A stretch of 64,000 nt of DNA from Carettochelys insculpta (taxonomy: Eukaryota; Chordata; Testudines; Carettochelyidae). A program made the translations under genes and the position numbers. This document shows, in pieces, positions 54,004-64,000 of this stretch. The stretch is from contig NC_134152.1 of assembly GCF_033958435.1 (NCBI RefSeq), positions 12,572,001 through 12,636,000 on the forward strand. The letters run 5' to 3'. The notes beneath the pieces were generated by a model. That model saw nothing but the letters and a program-made list of their open reading frames with translations, was not told the origin of the DNA and searched no databases. Positions within the stretch are counted from its first letter, which is position 1; each line of letters begins with the position of its first letter.

Positions 54004-55379
54004 TCACCCTGCGGCCTTGTCGAAATGGGCCCGCAGGGCCTCCCAGACCCGGATCCCCTCGGGGTCCACCTGGCGACTTGGGGCAGCGGGTGGCTGCACG
54101 TCGGCCCTGCCAACCTCCACAGCCCAGCCCTGAAAGAAGGCCTCCCCCTTGCTCTCCACCAGGTTGTGGAGGGCGCTGCACGCGCCCACAATCTGGGGGA
54201 TGTTGGTGGGGCCCACATCAAGGCGGGTGAGAAGACAGCTCCAGCGCCCTTTGAGGTGGCCAAATGTGCGCTCAACCACCTGGCGCGCATGGTTCAGGCG
54301 CATGTTGAAGCGCTCCTGGCTGGCTGACAGATGGCCCGTGTAAGGGTGCATAAGCCAGGACTGGAGGGGGTACGCCGCGTCTGTGATGACGCAGAGGGGC
54401 ATCATGGTGTCCCCCACAGGGATCTCCTGCTGGGGGATGTAGGTCCCCGCCTCCAGCCAGTGGCACAGGCCCAAATTCCGGAATACCTGGGCGTCGTGGG
54501 TGCTGCCAGGCCAGCCAACATATATGTCCAGGAAGCGGCCTCGGCTGTCCACCAAGGCCTGGAGGACCACTGAATGGTAGCCCTTCATGTTCAAGAAGCG
54601 TCCTCCACTGTGCTCCGGGGCAAGGATGGGGATATGGGTCCCATCCAGAGCCCCGAAGCAATTTGCGAACCCCAGGGTGCAAATCCCGTGATGGCGGCAT
54701 CCGGGTCCCCAAGCCGCACAAGCCTGTGGAGGAGCAGGGTGTTGATGGCACGGATGACCTGCAGGGTAAGGACATGGCAGAGCACCAATGAGGAGGGGTG
54801 TGCAGGGTGTGTCTGGCCCTCCCCTGCCAGGACTCCCTTCCCCTCTCCTCCCCAGGGCTGCCTCCCCCTCCCCATGGGTCCTCTTACCTCCATGAGGACA
54901 GCCCCGACGGTCGCCTTGCCAATGCCAAACTGCTGGCCCACGGATCGGTAGCTGTCTGGAGTAGCCAGCTTCCAGACAGCGATGCCGACCCGTTTCTCCA
55001 CGCTGAGGGCACACCGCATGGCGGTGCCCTGGTGCCTCAGTGCAGGGGTGAACCACTGGCAGAGCTCCAGAAATGTCTGCCAGCTCATACGAAAGTTCTG
55101 GAGCCAGCGGTCATCGTCCCACTCGCCGAGCACCAGCCGCTTCCACCAGTCAGTGCTTGCAGGGTAGCTCCACAGCCAGTGGCGTGTGCGGCAGGAGGGG
55201 CGGGGGGCTGCAGGGTCTGGGGTTGCTTCCTCCTCCCCTGGGGGCAGCTCCTCTTCTGTGGCTAGAATGTGATCAGCTGCCTCGTGCATGGCATCGAGCA
55301 GGGCGAGCACTGCTCTTGCAGGGGCGGCTGGGTGGACTTCTGGCTGCTGCTGCTGCTGCTGCTGCTGCTGGGGGTCCAT
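54004..55379 (-). pseudogene. HARBI1-like: Harbinger transposase, copy 3, one frameshift
   Basis: Start Met-Asp-Pro-Gln9 at 55379, which indicates the ancestral N-terminus of the family. Exon 1 is 55379-54888 (164 codons, open). Intron 54887-54759 (GTAAGA...CCTGCAG; 129 nt, open, in frame). Exon 2 is 54758-54004 with one missing base near 54680 that breaks ITGFA from LGFANCFGALDGTHIPI. After that it is open to the stop, with second Asp in GWPGSTHDAQVFRN and Glu in QVVERTFGHLKGRW. All three catalytic residues are kept. Of all copies this needs the fewest changes relative to its relatives. Confidence 0.9.
55350..55371 (-). repeat. Polyglutamine-coding CAG repeat, copy 3 transposase
   Basis: (CTG/GCT)n on +, encoding nine Gln on - directly after Met-Asp-Pro. 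Shorter than the 12 CAG in copy 1. Confidence 0.9.
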
Positions 55380-55739
55380 GACTGCGTCACCAAGGTGTGC
55401 GTGCCTATAGCTCTGCAAACCGCGTGCTGTGTAGGCTGAGTGTGTCTGGGAGGGGCCCTTTAAGGGAGCAGCTAGCTGTTGCCCCGGAAGTGCTAGTTTG
55501 CCCTGTGACCCTGTCTGCAGCTGTTCCTGGCACCCTTATTTCGATGTGTGCTACTTTGGCGCGTAGACGCTCCCCTGTAGCACCTACTTTGATGTGGTGC
55601 TGCCCAACGTCGACGTTGAACGTCGATGGCACCAGCCCTGGAGGACGTGTAGACGTTATTCATCGAAATAGCTTATTTTGATGTCGCTACATCGAAATAA
55701 GCTATTTCAATGTAGCATACACGTATAGACGTAGCCATA

Positions 55740-56145
55740 GAGAGAAACTACGGGCTTGGATACAGGCCTGAGACTGGGATATATATTCTTTCTCTGCCTG
55801 ATTCAGGACTTTTCTATGTAGTGAGCCTATGCTCTCTCCTGAGGTGATTTCTAAAGCACACTAATATGCTGCACCTTCATTGGTTCCTGTAGACTCTGCT
55901 GATGCTCATTAAAGATTCCAAGTGCACTTTAGCATAGTCCTGTAAAACAGAAACACATTAAAGTACAGCAGCAGAGTCAATATGAAACTAACATGCTACA
56001 CATTAGAGCACCTCGTAAATTATACCCCCCAAGGAGTGCAGGGAGATATACATAGACAAGCCTTCAGAGAGATCACTGTATTCTGAATCATGCATATCAG
56101 GGACATGAACTTGGGTTTCCCACATCCCATGGAATAGTTTGGATT
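55740..56145. other. Anonymous spacer
   Basis: 406 bp AT-rich; nothing recognised. Confidence 0.5.
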
Positions 56146-56280
56146 GGGTCTACACATGAGAACCCCTACAAAAGGTGAAAAATCAACAGGGGGTGCTCGA
56201 AAGTGCAGCTTTCAAAAGGGAGCCACCACACACTAAAAGCAGATTGACAAGTTGATCCGCCCTTTTGAAATACTACCGAG
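56146..56280 (+). repeat. Transposon-end-like fragment
   Basis: GGGTCTACACATGAGAAC at about 56147 resembles a Harbinger/MITE terminus. It is followed by TGCTCGAAAGTGCAGC and TTTCAAAAGGGAGCC, similar in style to the right end of copy 5 (CTTTCGAAAGAGCGG, TTTTGAAAGAGGGCC at 62750-62940). It abuts the CR1 at about 56281. It may be the displaced left end of copy 5. Confidence 0.4.
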
Positions 56281-56289
56281 CCAGTCGGA

Positions 56290-57391
56290 CCCTAGCCGGT
56301 AACAATGCTTCGGATTCTTCCAGCCCAAGTGCAGAACTCTGCACTTGTCCTTATTGAACCTCTTCAGATTTCTTGCAGCCTGGTCTTCCAATTTGTCTAA
56401 GTCAGTCTGGACCTTGTCCCTACCCTCCAGCGTACCTACCTCTCCCCCTAGCTTAATGTCATCCACAAACTTGCAATCCAACCCCTCATCCAGGTCATTG
56501 GTAAATATGTTAAACAGAACAGGACCCAGAACCGAACCTTGGGACACTCCACTAGAAACTGACCGCCATCCCGACATCAAACCATTGATCACTACCCTCT
56601 GGGCCCGACCTTCTAGCCACCTTTCTATCCATCTTACCATCCATTTATCCAATCCACTTTCCTTTAACTTGCCGACAAGAATATTGTGGGAGACCTTTAT
56701 CAAAAGCTTTGCTAAAGTCCAGATAAATCACATCCATTGAGTTTCCCCTATCCACAGAGCCAGTTATCCCATTGTAGAAACTAATCAGATTGGTCAGGCA
56801 CAACTTGCCCTTCATGAATCCATGCTGACTATTCCTGATCACTCTCCCCTCCTCCAAGTGCCTCAAAATGACTTCCTTGAGGAGCCCCTCCGTGATTTTT
56901 CCAGGGACGGATGTAAGACTGACTGGCCTGTAGTTCCCTGGATCATCCTTCTTCCCTTTTTTAAAGATGCCTTTGCCTTTGCCTACATTTGCCTTTTTCC
57001 AATCATCCGGGATCTCTCCCGATCTCCACAACTTTTCAAAGATAACGGCCAAGGGCTTATCAACAACATATGCCAACTCCCTTAGAACCCTAGGATGAAT
57101 TAGGTCCGGGCCCATGGATTTATGTACGTTTAGCTTTTTTAGATCGCTCCTGACCTGTTCTTTCCCCACCAAAGGCTGTCCACCTTCATCCCACAATGAA
57201 TCACTTATCGCATTAGTCCGGGAGCTGTCTTTGTCTGTGAAGACAGAGGCAAAGAAAGCATTAAGTACTTCAGCTTTCCCTACACCATCTGTCACTGGGT
57301 TACCTCCCTCATCCAGTAGGGGCCCCACGCCCTCTTTGATCACCTTCTTCTTGCAAACATGCCTCAAGAAACTTTTCTTGTTATCCTTCAC
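56290..57391 (-). pseudogene. CR1-A ORF2 reverse transcriptase part
   Basis: On -: 57391-56645 open for 248 codons ([88 protein letters not shown]), then a frameshift near 56690 into 56703-56233 (GVSQGSVLGPVLFNIFTNDL). The catalytic box, normally FADD, reads KFVDDIKLGGE, which keeps the Asp-Asp dyad although a short deletion precedes it. The thumb is cut off after HCYRLGSDW. Confidence 0.85.
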
Positions 57392-57539
57392 GCTCCTCGC
57401 GGGTCACAATTCCAGTTGCCCTTTTGCCTTCCTGATAACTGCCCTACATTCTCGAGCTATATGTTTATTCCCCTCCCTAGACAGCTGTCCAAGTTTCCAC
57501 ATTTTGTAAGCTCCCTTTTTGTGCCTAAGTTTTCCAAGG

Positions 57540-57544
57540 ATTTC
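57540..57544 (+). repeat. Target duplication of CR1-B, left
   Basis: ATTTC, repeated at 59653-59657. Confidence 0.65.
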
Positions 57545-59652
57545 ATCATAGAATCATAGAAGAGTAGGACTGGAAGGGACCTCGAGAGGCCATCGAGTCC
57601 AGCCCCCTGCCCTCATGGCAGGACCAAGCATTTTCTAGACCATCCCTGAAAGCCATCTATCTAACCTCTTCTTAAATAGCTCCAGTGATGGAGATTCTAC
57701 CACCTCCCTTGGCAATTCGTTCCAGTGTTTGATCACCCTGACTGTTAGGAACTTTTTCCTAATGTCCAGCCTGAACCTCCCCTGCTGCAATTTCAGTCCA
57801 TTGCCTCTTGTTCTATCCTCACAGGCAAGGAAGAACAAGTTCCCTCCCTCTGCTTTATGACACCCTTTTAAATACCTGAAAACTGCTATCACGTCACCCC
57901 TCAATCTTCTCTTTTCCAAACTAAACAAGCCCAATTCTTTCAGCCTTTCTTCATAGGTCATGTTCTCTAGACCTTTGATCATTCTCGTTGCTCTCCTCTG
58001 GACCCTCTCCAATTTCTCCACATCCTTCCTGAACTGCGGTGCCCAGAACCGGACACAATACTCCAGCTGAGGCCTAACCAGCGCAGAGTAGAGCGGAAGA
58101 ATACTTCTCGTGTCTTGTTCACGACACACCTGTTAAAGCATCCTAGAATCATGTTTGCCTTTTTCGCAACAGCATCACACTGTTCACTCATATTTAGCTT
58201 GTGGTCCACTATAACCCCCAGATCCCTTTCTGCTGTACTCATTCCTAGGCAGTCCTTTCCCATTCTGTATGTGTGACACTGGTTGTTCCTTCCTAAGTGG
58301 AGCACTTTGCATTTGTCCTTATTAAACTTCGTCCTGTTTACCTCAGCCCATTTCTCCAGTTTATCCAGATCCTTTTGAATTATGACCCTATCCTCCAAAG
58401 AAGTTGCAACCCCTCCCAGCTTGGTATCATCTGCAAACTTAATAAGTGTACTTTCTATATCAATATCTAAATCGTTAATGAAGATATTGAACAGAACCGG
58501 TCCTAAAACAGACCCCTGCGGAACCCCACTAGTTATACTTTTCCACTCGGATTAAAAACCATTAATAACTACTCTCTGGGTACGGTTATCCAGCCAGGTG
58601 TTCACCCACCTTATAGTAGCCCCGTCTAAGTTGTATTTGCATAGTTTATTGATAAGTATATTATGTGAGACTGTGTCAAATGCTTTACTGAAGTCTAGGT
58701 ATACCACATCCACCGCTTCTCCCTTATCCACAAGACTCGTTATTCTATCAAAGAAAGCTGTTAGATTGGTTTGACATGATCTGTTTTTAACAAAGCCATG
58801 CTGGCTGTTCCCTAGCACCTTACCACCTTCCAAATGCTTGCAGATGATTTCTTTAATTACCTGCTCCATTATCTTTCCTGGCACAGAAGTTAAGCTGACT
58901 GGCCTGTAGTTTCCCAGGTTATTCTTGTTCCCCTTTTTATAAATGGGTACTATATTTGCCCTTTTCCAGTCTTCTGGAATCTCTCCCGTCTCCCACGATT
59001 TACCAAAAATGATTGCTAAAGGCTCAGAAACCTCTTCTATCAGTTCCTTGAGGATTCTAGGATGCATTTCATCAGGCCCTGGTGATTTGCAGACATCTAA
59101 TTTTTCTAAGTAAATTTTAATTTGTTCTTTTCTTATTTCAACTTCTAAGCCTACCCCTTTTTCACTAGCATTCTCTATGTCACGCATTCCTTCAGATTTC
59201 TCAGTGAAGACCGAAACAAAGAAATCATTAAACATCTCTGCCATTTCCAAATTCCCTGTTACTGTTCCTCCCTCCTCACTGACCAATGGCCCTACCCTCT
59301 CCTTAGTCTTCCTCTTGTTACCAATGTATTTGTAAAAAGCCTTCTTGTTTCCCTTTATGCTTGTAGCTAGTTTGAGCTCATTTTGTGCCTTAGCCTTTCT
59401 AATCTTGCTCCTGCACGCTCGTGTTGTTTGCCTATATTCACCCTTTATAATTTGTCCTAGTTTCCATTTCTTATAAGATTCCTTTTTTATTTTGAGATCA
59501 TGCAAGATCGCCTGGTTAAGCCAAGGCAGTCTTTTGCCATGTTTTCTATCTTTCCTACACAGTGGGATAGCTTGCTTTTGGGCCCTTAATAATGTCTCTT
59601 TGAAAAACTGCCAACTCTCCTCAGCTGTTTTCCCCATGGGACCTTACCTACC
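57545..59652 (-). mobile_element. CR1 LINE B, nested in CR1-A, with 3' tail
   Basis: On -, it ends in the CR1 tail ATTCTATGATTCTATGAT (57545-57562 on + as ATCATAGAATCATAGAA). The 5' end is truncated at 59652 inside ORF2. Flanked by ATTTC. It is close in sequence to the CR1 at 4953-6848 and has fewer lesions than CR1-A, consistent with its being the younger insertion. Confidence 0.9.
57635..59637 (-). pseudogene. CR1-B ORF2 (linker and reverse transcriptase)
   Basis: On -: 59637-58552 is open for 361 codons: linker ([20 protein letters not shown]), fingers ([40 protein letters not shown]), palm ([15 protein letters not shown]) to [14 protein letters not shown], then a stop. The next block contains GSVLGPVLFNIF, the FADDTKLGG box (about 58410-58440), and 58398-57979 (KFNKDKCKVLHLGRNNQCH, AERDLGVIVDHKLNMSEQC). 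The thumb is 58129-57635. Three lesions separate it from a full reading frame. The catalytic dyad is intact. Confidence 0.9.
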
Positions 59653-60100
59653 ATTTCTCCATTAAGCCAGTCTGGTCTCCTACCATATTTACTTATCTTG
59701 CTGTGCATCGGGACGGTTTCTTTCTGCGCCTTCAATAGGGCTTCCTTAAAATATTGTCAGTTTTCCTGGACTCCTTTTCCTTCATGGTAGCATCCCAGGG
59801 GATTCTGCCCATCAGGTTCCTGAAGGAGTCAAAGCCTGCCTTTCTGACATCCAAGGTGTGTAATTTGCTGCTCTCTTTCCTTCCTTTGGTCAGCATCCTG
59901 AAGTCTACCATCTCATGATCACTGCTTCCCAGCTTGTCACCCACCTCTACCCTCCCTATTAGTTCCTCCCTGTTTGTAAGCAGCAGGTCGAGCTGCACAC
60001 AACCTCTGGTCAGGTCCTTCAGCACTTGTACCAAGAAATGATCTCCAACATTCTCCAGAAATTTCCTGGACTGCTTATGTACCGCTGCATTGGTCTCCCA

Positions 60101-60645
60101 TCAGAGCCAGAAATGCAATCCTGCTGCACAGGATTGTCTGCCTGGGGGATCTGGATGCTGCTGTCACAGGCTTCGAGGACCTGGGTTTCCTGAACTGCTT
60201 CAATGCATTGGATGGCACTCACATCCCCATCCATGCCCCAGCACACAGAGCCGGCCAGTATGTCAATAGGAAGGGCTACCATTCAGTGATGCTCCAGGCC
60301 CTGGTGGAAGCAAGGGGCCGGTATATGGATATATATGTGAGCTGAGCCAGCTGCACCCACAACACCCGTGTGTTCCAAACCGCTGGGCTGTGCCAGTGCA
60401 TGGAGGCCGGCGCATTCATCCCCCAGTGTGAGATCCCAGTGGCGGCGGGGAGTGGGGGGGATGTCACCATGCCTCTCTGCACAGTGGCAGATGCAGCCTA
60501 CCCATTCCAGCTGGGGCTCCTGTGGCCATACACAGGCTACCTCGACCCCACCTGGCAGACATTCACCCTGTGCCTCAACCATGCCTCGAACATCATGGAG
60601 TTGGCCTTAGGCAGCTTAAGGGATGATGGAGGTGCTTCCAGATGA
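60101..60645 (+). pseudogene. HARBI1-like: Harbinger transposase exon 2 fragment, copy 5
   Basis: Reads LLHRIVCLGDLDAAVTGFED, LGFLNCFNALDGTHIPIHAP (first Asp), GYHSVMLQALVEARGRYMDI, then a stop within the GW-x-GS segment, ASCTHNTRVFQTAG (second Asp replaced: THNT where others have THDA), VTMPLCTVADAAYPFQL, and NHASNIMELALGSL, where the catalytic Glu region VVERSFGRLK is changed to IMELALGSLR. Exon 1 and the N-terminal domain are absent. Confidence 0.82.
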
Positions 60646-61039
60646 GGTTGGCAGTCAGGGTCCTCCATGTGTCCCAGGTGGTAGGTGTCTGTGCACCCTC
60701 CATAACAACTTTGAGGGCAAGGGGGATGCCTATGTCCAGTGGGGGCCAATGGGGCTGGCGCTGGGTACGAGCAGCTAAACATCACCCCCATCTGCCAGGC
60801 CCACCAAGACGGCCTCCGCATTAGGGAGGCCCTCAGGCAGGACTTTGTGGATGGCTGCCTGTGACCTGCACCCACACCCATCTCCCATGTACATCCACCA
60901 CCCACCATCACCCCCACCAGCACCACACCTGCACCACACCTGCACATCCGCCACCCACCACCCCTCCCTGAGGAGCGCAGCACAAGGGCAGGTATATAAA
61001 AAAACTATTTATGCACAATGGAAAAGTACATGTAAGTAG

Positions 61040-62714
61040 GTACAAGGGAGGGAAATAGGGTGTGCCGGGGGTGCAGGAGGTCTCAGTCCAGAGCTGGGGA
61101 GGTGAGCCCCTGGCAGGGCAGGGAGGGGGTGGGGAGCACCATCAGGTAAGACCGTGGGGGACATGGGTGGGTGGCAGCAGCCATGGTGGGGGTGCGGCAG
61201 CAGGCTTGGCAGGGGGCGGAAGCAGGCTTGGTGATGAGCAGTCATGGAGACCAGGAGGCAGGCCACACCGGCTGCATGCTCTTGGAGCGTGCTGCTGATG
61301 CCCTGCAGGGTGGTCAGCAGCCTGTCCCAAGCTGCCCTCTGCCACGCCAGGTCAGCCTCAGTGAGCTAGAGGTACCGCTCAGACCCCTCAGCCTGTGGTG
61401 GCTGGCTGGGTCTTTGTCTGCCTACTGAAGGGCCCTCCAGCCATGGCCCCAATGGCATGCTGCACTGGGTGGGGCCTGGCCGCCCTCAACATCCGATGGG
61501 GGGCTCTTAGGGACCAGGGATGGTGCAGCTGTATGGAGAGAGGGACGGCATGTCAAAAACGTATTATGGCTGGAGGGGTCTGACCATGGGCCAGCACCCT
61601 CCTCAGGGCACCCACCCCTTCTCTCAGGGCTGGCTTCTCCCCTGGGGCACCCGCTTCCCTCCTGGGGATAGCATCCCCCCCAGGGCACCTGCGCCACCTC
61701 CCAGTGCTGGCGTCCCATCCAATAGCATGGAGACCGGGGGGCATCTCAGGTGGGTGGGCCTTCCCAGCCCATGGTGAGTGGTCCTTAGGTGTTGTCCAGC
61801 CCCGACCAGCTGCTGCCCCACATGCAGCTTGCAGCGCTGTCCACTGGGGGCGGGTGCTGGCCATCGCCGGCGGGCTGCCAAGGGGTGCCATGTACCACAG
61901 AGGGCCAGGAAGTGTGCTTGTGCAGCCAGCTGGCCTGTGCATCACCCCCAACACACAGATCGGGTGTACGCCCTGCTGTGTACATACCTGAGGGTCCCTC
62001 AGCAATGTCTCGGGATTCCCAGCTCCTGGGTGCCCAGCTGGACGAGCGGGAGGGGATGTAGCTTGTCTGATCTCCCACCTCGTTTGACTACTTGGTGGTC
62101 ATGTCAGCCACATTTGGGCTGCTCCTGCAGCTCTGGCTGTGGCTTGTCTGTTGATGTGTTGAAGACTGCTAGGGTGGGGAGCTGTCCTGGGGCTCCAGCA
62201 TGCCCCAGAACTCCCAGAAGTAGGGGCAGGTAGCTGGAGCTGCCCTGGAGTGGCTGGCCTGGTACCAGGCCCAGGCATAGCCCTGCTGCAGTTCTTTTAC
62301 TTTACTGTGTACTTGTTCTTCAGTACACTCTGCGTGTCCCCTTGTGAGGAGGCCCTGGGCTAGGCGGGCAAACGTTGCGGCATTCCCTTGCTTCACCCCC
62401 ATTTCATGGAAGACCACCTCCTCCTTCCACAACCCTAGGAGGTCCCTGAGCTCCCTCTTGGTCAAGGACGGGGCCCATTTTTTTCTTGTCCCAGAGTCCT
62501 GGAAGCCCTGTGAGGGCTCAGAGGGGGGCATTCTGAGGCTCCTGCAGGACTGGCTACTGGCCATCTTGGCCGCCTGCTGCTCCCGGGCTGTGTGGAGGAT
62601 GTGCTGCTGGAGCTCCTGCATGCACTCAGCTTCCTGCAACAGGGTTCCTGCATCCCGCCTGCTTTGAGGTGGCCGGATGCAGGGATCATAGAGCCTGCTG
62701 CTGCCAGCTGCCAT
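61040..62714 (-). pseudogene. Myb/SANT-like protein, Harbinger copy 5
   Basis: Exon 1 on - is open for 181 codons (62714-62169): KKWAPSLTKRELRDLLGLWK, NAATFARLAQGLLTRGHAEC, QVHSKVKELQQGYAWAWYQA, ATCPYFWEFWGML, the same trihelix order as copy 1. A second-exon remnant with a coiled-coil-like segment (AWQRAAWDRLLTTLQGISST, read on - near 61350-61290) and Pro-rich tail extends to about 61040. The domain is intact at motif level but the intron and joining are uncertain. Confidence 0.75.
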
Positions 62715-62971
62715 CCCCTCCAGCTGCCTGTCACCATGGCAGACCCCCTCTTTCGAAAGAGCGGGCTGTGGAGCATCTGCATGTGCACTCTTTCAGCTTA
62801 GTGTTTTGAAAGGGGATGATCTTCCTGATACAGGATTGAGGTTCAGATTTCAAGGTTTGCACCCCGTTCTTTCGATTTTTCTTCTAAAGAAGGTGTTGCT
62901 CGTTGATGCTCCACCATTCTTTTGAAAGAGGGCCACATATTTCAATGTTTCATGCACGTGTAGACACAGCT

Positions 62972-64000
62972 ATATTGATCTGTTTTCATTACAATGCAAA
63001 TAAAAATAAAATTGAAATCTCAAATCTCAAAAATGAAATTCTCTTCACCGTTCAGCTTTGATTTCAGCAGATTCTTCATTAACCTTGGGTAATTCCCTGC
63101 AAAAATTCTTTAGAACTAAGGAATGCTGGAATTGTTTAAAAGGCTTTCCCCTTCCGAAAGTCTCTTTGTAGTTCAGTTTGTCCTTAGCCATTCTGCGTGT
63201 ACCAAGAATAAATTGCTTGGCGATGTTTCTTTTTCAGCAGATTTAGTCTTTGTACAAATTGTCATATTTGCTGACTATGCTAGCATTCTCCACTTCTTGA
63301 TTTGACTTTCATCATGCAAATGGAGAGTTTTAGCACAGTCCAGCATTCCAGTGAAATGAAACTATGGCTCATAAATAACAATGTCCTTTGGGTTAGTTAG
63401 TGTACTGCAGCAACCATCCTAAAGGGATATTTTCCTTTTAGATTGCTTCCTTCAGCTTATTTGTGCTCATATGTTCCTTTTATGCTATATCTCTTCCAAA
63501 AATATTGGCCTTAAGGGACCAAGACTGGAGCATTTTCTGAAGTAATGGAACCTAAATAAATAGGACCAAATTCAGACCTGATGTGAATAGTGGCATGTGC
63601 TAAACCCTGGTAAATGGGTGACACTGAGATTCCAAAGAAGCAGCAGGAGAAGCAGAAAGGTTCGTTTGTTTGCTTACTTCTTTGTTTGTGTTTGTTTGAA
63701 AAAGTAGATTATTCCTACTTTTTCCTTATATCTTCATACAGCCTCCTTCAGTACCTTTCCTATTTTAGCCTACACATTTTAACCCTGGTGTTATGAAGTC
63801 GGTTAGTTTATGGCAGCATTTTAATTACCTCTGAATTGAATCAATTATCTCTTCTTAACTAAAATGGACAAGCAGCTTATGAACTCATATTAGTCAAAGA
63901 AAAAGGGCTAAGTTCTGAGAGCCAAGATATAATCATATTACTTTGTTTTGTTATATCAGCTAGGGACACTTACCCACTTGTGTGCGAAGCAACAAAAAGA
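62972..64000. other. Anonymous AT-rich region to window end
   Basis: No transposon terminus, gene block or RNA feature was recognised. Confidence 0.5.

Larger units (their letters stand above)
51645..55736 (-). mobile_element. PIF/Harbinger copy 3, inverted
   Basis: 4,092 bp with ends AGCCGCATCTACACATGCC and, on -, GGCTACGTCTATACGTGTA. 3-bp duplication ATA (51642-51644 and 55737-55739). Organisation is that of copy 1 read on the other strand: transposase on - (55379-54004), Myb-like gene on + (about 52010-53629). ACACGTG subtype. Confidence 0.9.
56281..60100 (-). mobile_element. CR1 LINE A, interrupted by CR1 LINE B
   Basis: Made of 56281-57539 and 59653-60100. The text on + runs GTTTTCCAAGGATTTC at 57529-57544 and resumes TCCATTAAGCCAGTCTGG at 59658, a collinear CR1 segment. 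The right part covers the end of the endonuclease and the linker; the left part covers RT. The 3' end is truncated within RT, without a tail. The 5' end abuts Harbinger transposase sequence at about 60100. Confidence 0.88.
60101..62971 (+). mobile_element. PIF/Harbinger copy 5, left-truncated
   Basis: Starts inside transposase exon 2 at about 60101, directly against CR1-A. It contains the Myb-like gene on - and ends with TGCACGTGTAGACACAGCT at 62971, identical in type to the right end of copy 1. The subterminal region has CTTTCGAAAGAG-type motifs instead of CTTCGAAGTAG, so it belongs to a diverged subfamily. No left terminus is contiguous; a candidate is 56146-56280. Confidence 0.82.

Noticed and set aside
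61422..62005. Small proteins on either strand within Harbinger copy 5
   Set aside because: GC-rich intronic or intergenic portion between the Myb exons; frames overlap on both strands without motifs.

Overview
The window is eukaryotic, intron-bearing nuclear DNA from an amniote, most likely a cryptodiran turtle. The pointers are CR1 LINEs with the ATTCTATGA-type 3' tail, a tRNA-derived SINE at about 4805 whose tail copies that CR1 end (the turtle polIII/Cry arrangement), and many PIF/Harbinger-like elements and foldback MITEs with TTCGAA-rich termini. This is inference from family resemblance; no host gene is present to confirm the species. I found no supportable host protein-coding exon, rRNA, functional tRNA or CRISPR array. 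Practically everything that can be named is a transposable element, often nested.

Layout. 1-9.8 kb: a CR1 fragment, a 711-bp Harbinger deletion derivative, a SINE, a 1.9-kb CR1, a second LINE remnant and AT-rich anonymous DNA. 9.8-14.4 kb: a reverse-strand Tx1-like LINE with an internal deletion. 14.57-19.24 kb: the best Harbinger copy (copy 1), with a DDE transposase gene on + and a Myb/SANT-like gene on -, convergent, flanked by a GAT target duplication. 19.5-19.9 kb: a foldback MITE. 20.7-36 kb: a reverse-strand Ty3/gypsy-type LTR element whose pol order is protease-integrase-reverse transcriptase-RNase H (the Gmr1-like order). Between its RNase H and 3' LTR, two Tx1-like LINE units (21378-29180 and 29192-30834) sit in tandem at the same 11-bp target. 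36-42 kb: CR1 pieces, an LTR-like insertion carrying a MITE, a Harbinger fragment (copy 4) and another MITE. 42.1-46.2 kb: AT-rich, nothing recognised. 46.2-55.7 kb: a MITE, a palindromic repeat, and two Harbinger copies (2 and 3) 69 bp apart with their Myb ends facing each other. 56.1-63 kb: CR1 nested in CR1, next to a truncated Harbinger (copy 5). 63-64 kb: anonymous.

How the parts relate. The Harbinger copies encode the two proteins this superfamily uses for transposition: a DDE nuclease and a Myb-like DNA-binding partner. The foldback MITEs share their terminal GGCTACGTCTACAC-type sequence and 3-bp target duplications, so they are probably mobilised by the same machinery. The SINE very likely borrowed a CR1 reverse transcriptase. 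All gene-like ORFs carry at least one apparent lesion. In Harbinger copy 1 the transposase lesions are two C-tract length changes and the Myb lesion is a changed splice acceptor with an in-frame alternative nearby. In copy 3 a single 1-nt deletion breaks the transposase.
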